Below, one piece after another: positions 8,222 through 20,733 of a stretch of DNA of 64,000 bases (positions are counted from its first letter, which is position 1; every line of letters starts with the position of its first letter). Source of the stretch: Branchiostoma floridae (Eukaryota > Chordata > Leptocardii > Amphioxiformes > Branchiostomatidae). The translations under genes and the position numbers were made by a program. The notes beneath the pieces were generated by a model. That model was not told the DNA's origin, ran no database searches, and saw only the letters and a program-made list of their open reading frames with translations. Where the stretch lies: NCBI RefSeq assembly GCF_000003815.2, contig NW_023365801.1, positions 1-64,000 of the forward strand. Direction: 5' to 3'.

Positions 8222-9347
8222 TTTCATTATATTTCAGCCATACCATAGGTATGGTGAAATATATTGTATTCGTAATGTTTCTTTCTTTCTTTCTTTCTCC
8301 TGTCAAATCTTCAAATCGAATCAACTCCGCCATTTTTTAACCGATTGACTTGAAATTTGGCACAAAGGTAGAGTAAGCCAATACCCTCAGGTGTTTTTTT
8401 CATTTTTTTCATATCTGCCTTTAAAATGATTTTATTGAGGTTATTGTCAATTTTTATGTATATTTCGGGCTCCTGTACCCTGGTATTACAGCCGAATGAC
8501 ATGAAATTTGATACAGAGGTGCCTTGATCATATGCTCACCTAGATTCAATAACAGTTTTGGCATACGGTACAACAAAATGCTTAATTTTGCGATTTTTGG
8601 CCATTTTTTGACCAAAAAAGGACATTTTTGGCCCCTGTAGCCTCGTTTTACAACCAAATGATCTGAAATTTGGTATAAAAGTGCTCTTCAATTATGTGCA
8701 CATAAATTCAATAAAAGTTTTCCCATACGGTACAACAAAATGCTTAATTTTGCGATTTTTTGACCCAAAAAGGACATTTTTGGCTCCTGTAGCCTCGTTT
8801 TACAACCAAATGATCTGAAATTCGGTATAAAAGTGCCCTTCAATTATGTGCACATAAATTCAATAAAAGTTTTCCCATACGGTACAACAAAATACTTAAT
8901 TTTGCGATTTTTGGCCATTTTTTGACCAAAAAAGGACATTTTTGGCTCCTGTAGCCTCGTTTTACAACCAAATGATCTGAAATTTGGTATAAAAGTGCCC
9001 TTCAATTATGTGCACATAAATTCAATAAAAGTTTTCCCATACGGTACAACAAATGCTTAATTTTGCGATTTTATGGCCATTTTTTGACAAAATTTTGACA
9101 TTTTTGGCTCCTGTTCCCTCGATTTACAACCTAATGACCCGTAAATTGGTAAAGGGGTGCTCTAGATATTTATTCAAATGACCCATGTATATTTTTTGGC
9201 ATGGACCACTTTAAAATGATATATTTGGGGGTTTTTGGGTCATTTTTGAATGGCCAAAGGGGTCAACGACCTCAAGGCCTATTGTTGCATGAGGGAGATG
9301 GCTGAAATATGCTGTATTTGCTCTCAAGCAAATGTCGGCCTTTCTAG
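8222..9347 (+). mobile_element. Candidate Helentron-associated (DINE-1/HINE-like) nonautonomous element
   Basis: The architecture, in order, is: inverted repeat ATATTTCAGCCAT (8229-8241), a CCATACC/GGTATGG foldback, a (TTTC)n microsatellite (about 8279-8299), about four tandem units of roughly 155-160 bp (8500-9110), the inverted partner ATGGCTGAAATAT (9298-9310), a 7 bp stem-loop ATTTGCT-CTCA-AGCAAAT (9316-9333), ten bases, then CTAG (9344-9347) followed by T. Inverted subterminal repeats, microsatellite, minisatellite, 3' hairpin and a terminal CTAG are the described features of DINE-1/Helentron-derived elements. No Rep/helicase ORF is present. The 5' boundary is approximate. Confidence 0.6.
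8500..9110. repeat. Tandem satellite, unit about 155-160 bp, about 4 copies
   Basis: The word TACGGTACAACAAA recurs at about 8565, 8727, 8879 and 9040. Units share AATTTTGCGATTTTTGG, a CTGTAGCCTCGTTTTACAACC block and a TGATCTGAAATT block. One unit lacks about 11 bp. The array lies inside the DINE-like element. Confidence 0.85.
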
Positions 9348-12175
9348 TTTATTTCAAATTACTGATACCAGGTACTGGAAGTTAAACAAAGCTAGTAAAC
9401 CTTAACTTCTGAGCTCGCTTTCCTTTAGACACCGGCCTTTTGAATAATCAGCTGTGATTGTTATCTTGTTAACATATGTAAATTTTACCTTGATACATAT
9501 ACATATACAATTATAACGTTGTGTAACGTAACGTGTGTATTCATGTTAGATTGTAACGATTCCCTAGTTCTACATTTAAGTTGGTGTTCAGTCCAGTAAA
9601 CAATTCGGCTTTGATTTCCATTTCTGGACATTTTCACCTATTTGCTCAATAAACCCTTCATCATATGGTGAGAAAGGACAACTATACATTGTACCCTCTT
9701 TGACTACCATGGAAATTTCTTGCAGTTGCCATCAGTCTTTCTTCACAGACAAACGTGTTAAAATTTATAGTCAGACCTGCATGAAATAAGGGCTTTACCG
9801 TACGGCGTGCTATCTGCTATCTCACTCCAACAGACAGCTAAGCAGACGTCAGCACACAAGCTGAAATAGAACTAGACTTAGCAAGTAGACATCGCCTTTG
9901 ACTATGTTATCCGAAATACGAAATCCTTCAATAGGGCCTTAAGTAATCCCAAGAGAAACCAGAGAAATATAGATGGCTGTTTGTAAGATTAATCCAATTA
10001 GAATGTTTCCTACAAAACACTATTACTAACCATATCAATCATTCCTGTTGACAGTTAATAGGCGCCATGTAAGTTCAACAACCGTGGATTTAAAATTCAG
10101 CTGCTTCAATCCCTTATAAATTATGTTGAAAGAAAAGACGCGTCTTTAGTGGCGCCGCATTGCTCAAACATTTCGCAAGATAGTTGTAGAAGAAATAACT
10201 CTCCGTACTTTTTAAGATATGGATGAGACGACTTCTACTACTTAGGTTCGATGGTTTCCCCCTTTAAGAATAAAAGGCGCGCTCTGGGAGGTTTTCTCTC
10301 CCGGTGGAATAAACTGAAGCTGAAGGCAAGATGTATTGAGTAATTGGCTACTGCATACAGATACCGGAAATCCTTAGGGCACAAATTCACACAATTGTCT
10401 CTGAAGTGAAACGTAATCTGCATCTTATGAATATTTATGTCTCCCAGAAAGGAAAAAATCTTGCTCTTCTTCTTCTTTCACATGTAGTCATCATGGCTTA
10501 GACTGGATATTACCTGTTATTGTAAACATGATATTTTTTTTAGATATTTGCACACAATACTACGAGTTTTGACAAATGGTGTAGTATTCTGTGCGGCTAG
10601 TTTGACAAAAGGCTATATGCGAGAAATCATTCTGAATTCCCGCGAAAAATTTTGCCTTTTAGTCTAAGGCAATTTTGCAGCAATGACAGGGAATGTAGCC
10701 TTAAGATTCGCAGCCTCGATTAGAGGTCTGAGGATACATATTATTGCCCGAGTGTAATGTCTATCTAACTACAATTCCAATTAAACGTGAGTTTGACACA
10801 GTCTAAGCTATAACTACTTCACTTGACGAACGTGTTTGAGAATCAGCGCGTACCCTCTAGCTCTAGCCATTTGTGTCGCAAAGCTGCTATATTTCAGCGC
10901 TTCTTTTTTTTTTCAAGACACTTCGCATCTTTCTGCAATACTTATAGTACGGTAATTGGGTAATAAAGCGAGTCCGCCAGGAGGAAAAATCTTTATTTCA
11001 TTATTGTTGTGTTAAGGGTTCCCCGTACATGGCGTCAGACTAAATGCCAAATATAATGTGATCAAACCACGGTGGTGTAGGACACAGCGTGTACAATAAT
11101 TGCATGGAAAAATAAATTTGCCGAGGAGCATCAATGATTGAGGTCACTCAAATGACGGCTCTTGGTCGCATATTTTAGCACATACACATGATGACAATTA
11201 CAAGTTTCCGCACAAAATACGTTGGTGTTTTTGACAGCACACATATACATGTAAGGCTCGAGAGGCTCGGTGGGCGTCACTCCAAAGCTCTACAAGTTTC
11301 GCCACATCGACACCACACTGATTTATTTTAATTTTCTAATTGTCAGAATTTACTTCTAGTTTAATCTTTCTTCAAAAGTGAAAACAATACTTCATAGACA
11401 AATAAATAAATAAATAGACCTGGATTGACAGAAAAATGTATCGACGATTAGGGTCTTGAAAATATCATGGTCGGTAGATTGCGATCCTCTTCTTTTTCTC
11501 ATAGGGTTTGACGAAGCGGTTCCCCAAAATAAGGTTGGAAAAAAATAGGTATAACATCGAAATACATAGAGATATTTGGTATTTTTAATCATATAAAGAA
11601 ATTTGAATTTTACAATCACAATCTTCTACTGCAGCTAAATGTGTTTAAGAAAAACAATTCTAAAACACAGATGTCGACATGTCAGATCAAAACTGAGATG
11701 CCAGCAGTCGACCACGTCCTCATAAGTCTAGGGTCAGCAGGTTTCTGCTAGTTTCAGGTAACAAAAAACACAGCATTTCTTTATAGACTTAGACACCCAC
11801 ATCGAAAAACTTTTCGTGCGAGGTTTAATGAAGAATACGAAGTATTACCAAGATAGACGTGTAGAGTCCTAGAAACCAATTGTGGCGTACGTTGCCAAGT
11901 CCATTACGTGCTTCCTAATGAGATTCATTTTTACAGATTGCATTTCACTGTCTATACCGGTGCTCTTAATTGAATACACAGCGACAATGATACTTTAAAC
12001 CGGGTAAGGCTCTCAATAAAAAAAAACACGGATGTACTTCTGACTAATGAGTGACATAAATACAGTCTAGATAAGGCTGTTAGATAAGGCTAAATGATGG
12101 TGTAATGTCAGGGATGTGCATGCAGTTAATGTTGTAATAGTTCCATAAAGGTTAAGAATCCATTAACTTCCATTA
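9348..12175. other. Gene-free stretch
   Basis: AT-rich with no recognisable exon, RNA gene or repeat beyond a short AAAT run near 11400. All frames are short and show no family motifs. Confidence 0.45.
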
Positions 12176-12425
12176 TCATATAGCCAGGGGACGTGGGCCA
12201 ATCAGAAGGCCCCATTTCATGCTGGTTATGACGCCGTAACAGCCGTGCATTAAATTTTTGATTATCACATATGTGATAAAACTTTTGAAAGTTTAAACCA
12301 ATCAGGAGGACAGACAAACAGGACGCTGGCCAATCAGAATGAGATATCCAGGAATCGTCCATCTGCCAAGATAGGGGGATAAGTACAGGCATGGCAGGGG
12401 GGATGGCTCCCTCTATTAACATCGG
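12176..12425 (-). mobile_element. Second copy of the CCAAT-box repeat
   Basis: In minus orientation it reads GGAGCCATCCCCCC, CCTATCTTGGCAGATGG, three CTGATTGG words, GTTACGGCGTCATAACCA and GGCTATATGATAATGG, matching the copy at 5740-6056. It centres on an ATCACATATGTGAT palindrome where the other copy has GGTGCCGG. Confidence 0.65.
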
Positions 12426-12621
12426 TAGTGCGTGTTTCTTTGTTCAAAGAAAACATTTGCTGTCTTAAAAAAACATTGAATTACCTATAATATTTAAGAC
12501 AATAAAATCTATTTCACGTCATGTCCAATTTAAACTGCAAATGGAAAATACAATTATTTGCACCCCCGCCCATTCAAGTTCAGACGACAATAACACCACG
12601 GTCCGCCATTGAGTAGCGGTC

Positions 12622-12825
12622 ATGGCGCTGGAGGACCAAAATGCTACCTTTCTTCGGAGAAGACGTGTCTGAGTTCGTAGTGAACGAGATTCTCAAGAGC
12701 TGTGAAGCACAGGGATCCCGGAATACCTCAGGAAAGCCGGCAGAGATTTAGCGCCTGATACGAACGAATTCGACAAACTGGAGAATGGGCGAGTGGAGAA
12801 ATACGGAGCGTGCAACAGTTTGTAA
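12622..12825 (+). pseudogene. Small frame-broken coding relic (unrecognised)
   Basis: An ATG at 12622 starts MALEDQNAT. The sensible reading then shifts frame (FFGEDVSEFVVNEILKSCEA) and shifts back (IPEYLRKAGRDLAPDTNEF), ending at a TAA at 12823-12825. An AATAAA lies about 45 bp downstream. Two compensating shifts within about 100 bp suggest a decayed coding sequence or assembly errors in a small exon. I do not recognise the protein, and chance is possible. Confidence 0.3.
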
Positions 12826-13039
12826 CATAATGAATCGACTTTGTTCTTATTTTAAGCCTTGGAACAGAAATAAAATTCACGTACAAGTTTTATGTTGTTC
12901 AAATTCACTTTTCAAATGTATGTACTGAATAAAAGATGTATGTTTAAGAAAAGAATTTGTCGCTCCTACTCAACTGGAAACTCTACTCTACTCTAATCTA
13001 CTCTTAAATGGGTCAGTGTGGGTAGGCTATATGATAATA

Positions 13040-13215
13040 GGGTTAATGACCCACCTGTTCCTCGGTATATAGGTGTCATAACGCCTGGTCTTTTGCTATA
13101 ACCACCTCATAAAACCACCTCGTTCGCTTCGCTCACTCGGTGGTTTTATTCGGTGGTTATAGCAAAGGACCAGGCGTTATGACACCATATACACCTCGGG
13201 GCGGGTCATTAACCC
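13040..13215 (+). mobile_element. Foldback MITE (GGGTTAATGACCC family), full copy
   Basis: A nearly perfect 176 bp hairpin. GGGTTAATGACCC opens it and its complement closes it, with long paired arms (AACGCCTGGTC, TTTGCTATAACCACC) around a GTTCGCTTCGCTCAC loop. It is nonautonomous. Both copies are flanked on one side by the shared word GGCTATATGATAAT. Confidence 0.8.
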
Positions 13216-13479
13216 TTAATTAGCAAGCTCGCCCTGAATGAAGGGACCAAAGTGTGCTTACATTAAGAGCTTACTGTCTTCTAAACATAAATATGTGCGC
13301 ATCCTTGACATACTACTGAAGGAGTAACAGGTCTATCTCAATCAGAAGTAGGAAATGAGCTGGCGCTTCTAGAGAACATATCATTTCTGGACATAATGAA
13401 TATCACACCTTTACCATTTCATTTGCAAAGATTCAGGATCGTAATTACCATCTAAATCTTATACAAACAGCAACTTTAA

Positions 13480-14040
13480 ACTGACCCAAATAAATTTTGT
13501 AGGCAGCAATTCTACAAAAGAATTGTAAGTTTTTGATTTTTCATGATGCCATACTAACAGGTTTTTGACTGGCATATTTTGCCAAATTTAATAATTTTGG
13601 TTTAAACAATGAGGTTTATTCCTTAACTAGAATTGTTTTCCTATATCAGTAACATCTTATGTAATTGTATGAAAAATTTATGATCAAATGATCATAATTT
13701 ATGCTGATTTGATTATGTCATCGGTCAAAGTCCAAGATGGCTGACCATATCATGAGTGACTTTATAATCAGATGATTTTAACTCAAATTTCTCCAATACA
13801 TTCTATTTTCATACAAAAGCTATTCATTAGAATGTGTTTTGCGAAAACTTGAGAAATCTTTAGAACATTCAAAATTGCCGATTTAAGATGGCGGACATAT
13901 GACGTCATTTTCTGATGTCATTTTGAAGTCATTGTGGTGATCATGGGCAACAGAAGTCTCGGCAGACTAAAACATTAATATGGCATCGTTAATGTTTTGT
14001 TTGGTACCTAAAAGTATAACGGAAACTCCCTGTGTAGACG
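13480..14040. repeat. Diverged relic related to the piggyBac-type element
   Basis: The stretch around 13675-13745 (CATAATTTATGCTGATTTGA, then CCAAGATGGC) matches the reverse complement of 18580-18660 in the piggyBac-type element. Further along are AAGATGGCGGAC with TGACGTCAT words. I see no termini. Confidence 0.4.
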
Positions 14041-15082
14041 GTTTTAGCCAATGAAATCGCATATACTGATGTCAGAATTACAGAAAAGATGAAACTTTAC
14101 GAGTACATCATCCCCTGCAAGTTGGTGATCGCAAACTAGGCCGTTTTGAAATTATGAAGGAGGGTCGAAAAAGGTACCAGCCCAAGGAATAAAACAAACG
14201 GATTTAACTATACATTAGGGATGTAAGATTAGGGATATAAGGATTAAACTATAGAATTAACCAAAGTTCATTACCGCCATGCGCACTACTGATATTGAGT
14301 TGACAATCTGTCTGTCTGAAAGCATCAGTATGGCATCCACACATGACATGTGTAATTCTCCCAGTGTTTCTGCATATGATTACCAGACATCAGAAGCAAT
14401 TGCTTTTTTACTAGTTTCTATTATTTAGTCGCGTTCTTTTCATCATTAAGTCAGTGGGTTTTAAGATATTAATAAACTATGCGTTCTTGGGTTAGACATG
14501 GGCCTCGTTTCCTTTTTTCGTCTTGCTCACATTTGCATTGTCACCTACACTTCAATGCCCTATCTATATAAATAAACATCTTCACGTATACGATAAAAGA
14601 TTAACGGACTTATAACGTGCACTGTTAAGATTGTCTCTATCAAAAGCTTTAATTAATGACAACAGCTTTATGTAAAATAATAATAGGGAGCCTGTTCTTG
14701 AACAACAAACAGACATTTATCTAAATAACTGCCAGTGAAAACGATCCGAGTAAACCAGCTATAGATTGTTTTCCGATGTCATGTAAAATACAATTTAAAA
14801 ATAGAAGTTGGAAATGGTTGTTTTTATTACAACTGTTATCATGAGCATATCGAATTCAATCAAACGAAACATCCGCGGTTCTGATAAACCCTAACAAAAA
14901 ACGTGGTCTCCATGGACAGATCATGTTGCCTTATTACCTACATGCTATAATTATGTGTGTTAATAATATGCACCTTCTTATCGATCTACACCGCATTGAA
15001 TCCTAAAAACATTATTTATCATCAAATGGTATTTACTCGATTAGGGACCAATATGATAGCAACTTTGTTGATTAAGGAAACC
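14041..15082. other. Gene-free stretch
   Basis: AT-rich with no exon-like segment or repeat that I can support. Confidence 0.4.
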
Positions 15083-15204
15083 CAATTTCTCCAGGCATCA
15101 TGAGATTGAGGTATGGCCTAAGACGTCAATCTATGTTTAGTACAAACTTGCAGTTTATCATGTACATGTCACCGAAGGTTCAGTTTCCTCTCCTGCAACG
15201 GGCT

Positions 15205-15240
15205 TGCTGCCTACACCCTACACCACTGCAGTGTGAAGCA
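15205..15240 (+). other. Conserved hairpin in duplication copy A
   Basis: CTGC...GCAG and TACAC...GTGTG can pair around a CTACACCACTGC loop. The matching segment in copy B (25161-25199) can pair CTGTC/GACAG and TACACC/GGTGTA, with changed bases on both sides. It may be a small structured RNA or chance. No known miRNA seed was recognised. Confidence 0.25.
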
Positions 15241-18200
15241 GACAGTGTGTGACCGTGTATGACTGAAATCATTCTTTAATGGCGAAAAGATTGATACTTC
15301 TACATACTAACAAGAAAACAAATGAACTCAGGGGCAAGCATTCGTCTTCAATAGTCAATGTAATACACTTTTCACATCCGAAAACAAACTGTAGAGATAC
15401 ACTAATGTAGATTCCGTACTCTATGAGGTATGCATACATACTGGAATATCCAGTTACATCCCTGAAGTTGCCTTGATTCAGTTCATCTTTTTTCACTTGT
15501 ATTCATGTAAAATTGTAATTAAAAAATAAATCAAAGTTAATGTTTTTCCTTCTGATTATACACAGATACCTTTGATAAAACTAGTCATAATATTTATACA
15601 CTTAAAGCATTGGCATCAAAATAACACTTTTAGAAGCCAGAGTCAAAAGCTCAAAAGTTGCTTAACTTACGATGGAAGTATCGATAACGTAGAGCCATTA
15701 TACACACTTAACGATTTATTGAGCAGTTTAGGCGACGGTATATACCTGGTGGAAATGTTGCCAGCTTTTTCTTCTTGTCAGACTTAAAAGAGTGGAATCG
15801 ATTTAGCTTGTGAACACGTCTACATGTACATACCTTTGGGTAGAGTTGTACTAAAAACGCACTCGCAATTACTTCACTACAGAGTCTGCCTACAGCGGCA
15901 TTAGAGATGTAGTACTCCATGTCAATGATGGTGGATGGTGAAGTTAGAGTTAGAGTGCCAAAACAAGGGATGCATGTCTCTAATGCACCAAGCTTGCGTG
16001 CCAGAGCTGTCAGCAACAGCATGGGCCCTCTACAGTTATGGGGGATATATAACTATGGGTGAATAACGATTGTAATTGTAATCTTATACATGTTATAGCT
16101 TGAATCTAACATTTTCTTCTTCTTTTTTTCTTCTTTTTTTCTGACTTTGAAAAGCCAGTATGAATACATATTTCAACATTGCTCTTTGCGTTTTTACGAA
16201 GTTTCAATAGGTCACAGTTGTTTTATACAATCACTAAAATGTTTATTTCTGTTGCCACATAATGTAATTTCGCTTATAAACCAGGAAAGAACTTCGACCG
16301 AGGTCATTGAAATAGATATTTACATCACATGAACCTATGTATTGTATGCGTTCATAATATGAGGCCAAGTTCAAGGAGTATTGCTGCAATCATGAAAGAT
16401 TTCCAACATCTTCAACACTAATCTTTTATACATTTTGAACATTTTGACAGAGCTGTGTCAGACCGTACTATACATACTGCAAGATGTGCTTTGTAATAAT
16501 ATACTGCAGGATATGCTTTTAGGGCTACTAGACTTGTGGTTTAATCTTCAAAGTCAGTCCTTCAAAGCAAGGAGCTTCAGCTCCTTGTTCAAAGTCAGTC
16601 CCGAAGACAAGATGGCGACTCTAGAATTTTAACGATCTGATATGCGTCTGTGTTTCAAAGACATTTTGCTTGAATCAAGGTCTTCCACCACATTCTTTCC
16701 TAAAGACCATCACCGTGCCAAATGATAACCATCTTGCTTGAGCTAGACATCGGGTTTCTGAAGAGTTGCAAATAGAAAACGAAATTGACAGTAAGGACAT
16801 TTAAATGTGCAGATATATCAGAGATGTATGACATTTTATTACATATAAGAATTATTTATGATGACTAAAGGCAAAATTACTTTATCACTATGACAGGTTT
16901 CATCACGCCCCAGTGCCCCTACTGCTTGCACTAGTTACATGTGGCCCGTAATTATCGCCTTAAGGCCTTCAGAATAACTCGCTACCATAGCCGTACAGCA
17001 TGAATGTAATTATCAAGATTGTGTTCTTTTGATCTTGCCTGTATTGATTGGCTTTAACATGACAACATTATGGAGGAAAAGCCTTGGTTCCATCACATCT
17101 GGATATTGGTGGTGGCAGTGACAAATGTGACAGGAGAACATGTCTGACATAGTCATAGTTTCATTCTAGGTTTTGAGCTATTTTGATAATCTAATTTTCT
17201 TAAGATTGTCGCAATAAATTCCGCTATCGTCTGGTGTACGTGCTTTCGTGCTCTGAAAATTGATCTGTTGAGTAAATGTTAGAAAAAGAGATTCATTATG
17301 ATAATATGAACATTACAGGTATTTTGCAGACGCTAGCAGGGAAGGGTGCCTTCATATCGTTAAGTTCTGACGTCTCTTGACAAGGAGATTGGTGTTCGTG
17401 ACAACTTTATCAACTAATTCAGTTTCTGATGTCGACATGGGGTGTTAAAAGAAACTTTCTCGTGGACTATTTTCAATTTTGCTCATCTCGCCAGTTTGTT
17501 TGTCTCTTTTTGTCTTAGAGTGGGAGCGCGTTTTACTGTGCCAATATGCTGAATCGCACCAACGATTTCCTCTGATTTTCATTTGATTTAATTATAGTGG
17601 AAGAACGCACCTGCAAGGCCTATAAGGTAATGATAAAGGGTATTTGACGCATGAAAGGCATTAAAACGAGTTGATCTCAGCACACTGCGCATGTGTTAAT
17701 GATCTGAGAGCCAAAGGCCATGAACTCTCTTTCAAGATCTTCTTATCGTTCCACAGTTCAGTTCGGAAACCTGTAAGTAGCAATAATAGGTACAGGATCT
17801 TACAGCACAGTTTTTAGGTTTTTATGTTGGTATTCGTCTGAATGGATCAGTAAGTAAAAATTTCTGATCCCTGTCTAAGATTTTAAAGTTTTGCACTTTG
17901 CCCAGCACTTGGCGCGTCAGCAAGGCTTTAACGTTATGTGTAAGCAAATAATTTTCAGATCAAATCGGTCCTGATGGTAACTTCTTTGGAAGTATTAGAA
18001 TCCGACATCATAGAAGCCAGTTTAAGTAGGTAAAAGTTGGCATCCATTGGGCACAGCTGGGGATTTCTTTAGCACAATGTAGTAAAATTATGGTGAACAG
18101 ACGTGCACGCATTTCATGATATGCACATAAACGCTGGACCACTCGTTTGGTGTTCTGCACATCAATTTTGACTATCATTTTCATGCAGGGAATAGTCCCA

Positions 18201-18843
18201 TTTAACCCTCAAACCACCGTATGGGGTCAAAACTGACCCCAGGCGTATATCGATGTGTGCCATTATGGCATTTCTGGTCGAAAACAAATTTCCTTTCATG
18301 AGTTTGTTTGTATATATGTCCTATAACTTCTCATACATTTTTACCGAGATTGGCTCATTGTTGATTAAGTTATCCTAGAAAGTTTATGCATGGTCCAGTG
18401 GGGTCAAAACTGACCCCAGCATTTTTTTAAACAAACTTTTGCGACCCACACCTAAACTACTTATTGTAGGATCACGAAATTTTCAGAGAATGATGTACTT
18501 GTAAGCCACAGTTATGGTAACAACTTTTGTGCCTTTATCATGTTATATGACGACATTATGACGTCATCTAGGTAATCTCGGCCGCCATCTTGGATTTTGG
18601 CTGATGACGTCATCAAATTAGCATAAATTATGAATATTGAGTCATGAAATTTACGCTGAATTTCATAAGATGTGATAAACAATTGTTATTTGCTAAGAAA
18701 ACCTTAAAACTTAAGAGCGAATGTCTGTAAGGGTCAAACAATGGTGGCACCGGTCAAAAAATAGATTTGGCTCATTTTTTGCACAGTGATAGTACTTGGT
18801 ACACAACCCCTCAAAATAGCTTTCTTTCTTCTCAGAACCCCTC

Positions 18844-18857
18844 GTTGCCATGGCAAC
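18844..18857. promoter_or_regulatory. RFX X-box-like palindrome
   Basis: GTTGCCATGGCAAC is a perfect 14 bp palindrome matching the RFX-factor X-box consensus. It recurs in the other arm at 21924-21937 and once more outside the arms at 22124-22137. Function is untested, and the palindrome could simply be part of the transposon. Confidence 0.4.
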
Positions 18858-19197
18858 AGGCCAAAGAAGTTTGGGGGCCATTTTGCCGGATTTGAGCATT
18901 TCAAAAACATGAAAATTGGCTAACTTAAGGGCACTATCACTGAACAATGCTTTAACTAAACAACAAAGGCAGAATATGCTGATCAGAGCAATGCCTAAAC
19001 TTGTATGAAATAGCAGTAAAGTTAATCTCCTGTAAATTCTAAGGCCCTGGGCAGCCTGAATACAATACACTGTTTTCAGGTTGTAAAGAATCTGAAATTT
19101 TGCCCAACTTCAAAGCACTGAAAGTCCATAAGTATAAAATATTTTCGCTTGCAATTTACTGCAAATAATAACCTACTATAGGGCTATTAGATGAATG

Positions 19198-19760
19198 CTA
19201 GCAAAGTTTGGGTTCTTGTTTTGTTGCTATGCAATCGTCCGTCGAAGTGGGTCAAATTTCATGATTTTGATAATATGTCATTTTGTGCTCTCTTTAAACA
19301 ATCATAAGTCCCATACCAAAGTTGCTCTGCAATTAAAACTCACATGGATTATAAACCAATGTATTGTCTATCAAATGCATGTTTGTAAAGTTTGGGTTTT
19401 TGTTTCGTTGCTACGTAATTGTCCTTTAAAGTGGGTCATTTTTTATGATTTTGATAAAATACATTATTTTGCATCATCTTCGAACAATCATAACTCACAA
19501 GCCAAAATTGTTCTGTAACTAGAATTTACCTGAAATGTAAACCAAGATATTGTTTCTCAAGGTCATGCTTGTAAAGTTTGGGTTCTTGTTTTGTTGCTAA
19601 GCAATTGTCCGTTAAAGTGGGTCAATTTTCATGATTTTGATGATATATCATTTTGTGCTCTCTTTGAACTGTAATAAGTTGCAAAGTAAATTTGTTCTGA
19701 AATTGAAATTAACAAGGAATACAAACGAATAGATTGTCTATCAAATGCTTGTTTGGACAG
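19198..19760 (+). repeat. About 184 bp tandem repeat x3 in the palindrome arm
   Basis: AAAGTTTGGGTT recurs at about 19204, 19388 and 19572, each followed by TTGTTTTGTTGCTA-like and AAGTGGGTCA words. The mirror array lies at about 21020-21585 in the other arm. Confidence 0.85.
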
Positions 19761-20077
19761 TTCGAGTTCGGGTATTCTAACAGTGAATGTACATGTTCCT
19801 GAAAGTAGGTCGTATTCCACTGACTTTTCCACAAATCACGTTCTTGACAACAGTGATACACATGTCACAGTCTTTGTTTTTATAGAACCGATGTAGCAAT
19901 GTGCTATCACCATAACAAAACATTTGTAGGGATTACATTCTACACAATGTCATATTTATGTTTAATGTCAGATTAATCCACTCTGAACTTTCAAACATTC
20001 TGCTAGTTTTACTGCTAAGCATGATGTATGACCACAGTCTTGAACATGTTTGCATCCCCACAATATGGCGACTTATT

Positions 20078-20733
20078 NNNNNNNNNNNNNNNNNNNNNNN
20101 NNNNNNNNNNNNNNNNNNNNNNNNNNNNNNNNNNNNNNNNNNNNNNNNNNNNNNNNNNNNNNNNNNNNNNNNNNNNNNNNNNNNNNNNNNNNNNNNNNNN
20201 NNNNNNNNNNNNNNNNNNNNNNNNNNNNNNNNNNNNNNNNNNNNNNNNNNNNNNNNNNNNNNNNNNNNNNNNNNNNNNNNNNNNNNNNNNNNNNNNNNNN
20301 NNNNNNNNNNNNNNNNNNNNNNNNNNNNNNNNNNNNNNNNNNNNNNNNNNNNNNNNNNNNNNNNNNNNNNNNNNNNNNNNNNNNNNNNNNNNNNNNNNNN
20401 NNNNNNNNNNNNNNNNNNNNNNNNNNNNNNNNNNNNNNNNNNNNNNNNNNNNNNNNNNNNNNNNNNNNNNNNNNNNNNNNNNNNNNNNNNNNNNNNNNNN
20501 NNNNNNNNNNNNNNNNNNNNNNNNNNNNNNNNNNNNNNNNNNNNNNNNNNNNNNNNNNNNNNNNNNNNNNNNNNNNNNNNNNNNNNNNNNNNNNNNNNNN
20601 NNNNNNNNNNNNNNNNNNNNNNNNNNNNNNNNNNNNNNNNNNNNNNNNNNNNNNNNNNNNNNNNNNNNNNNNNNNNNNNNNNNNNNNNNNNNNNNNNNNN
20701 NNNNNNNNNNNNNNNNNNNNNNNNNNNNNNNNN
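20078..20733. other. Assembly gap (656 N)
   Basis: A run of N at the centre of the palindrome, so the loop of the element, and any transposase in it, is unseen. Confidence 0.99.

Larger units (their letters stand above)
18711..20077 (-). repeat. Left arm of the 1.3 kb palindrome
   Basis: A near-exact inverted match to 20734-22071. It starts at a TTAAGAGCG word and runs up to the gap. The outer 500 bp on each side of the element do not match each other, so the palindrome is internal to the transposon. It includes three tandem units of about 184 bp. Confidence 0.9.

Noticed and set aside
18711-19070. 119-codon frame present in both palindrome arms (also 21711-22070)
   Set aside because: The frame is kept in both arms only because the arms are near-identical DNA. 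No family motif, and the region is transposon interior.
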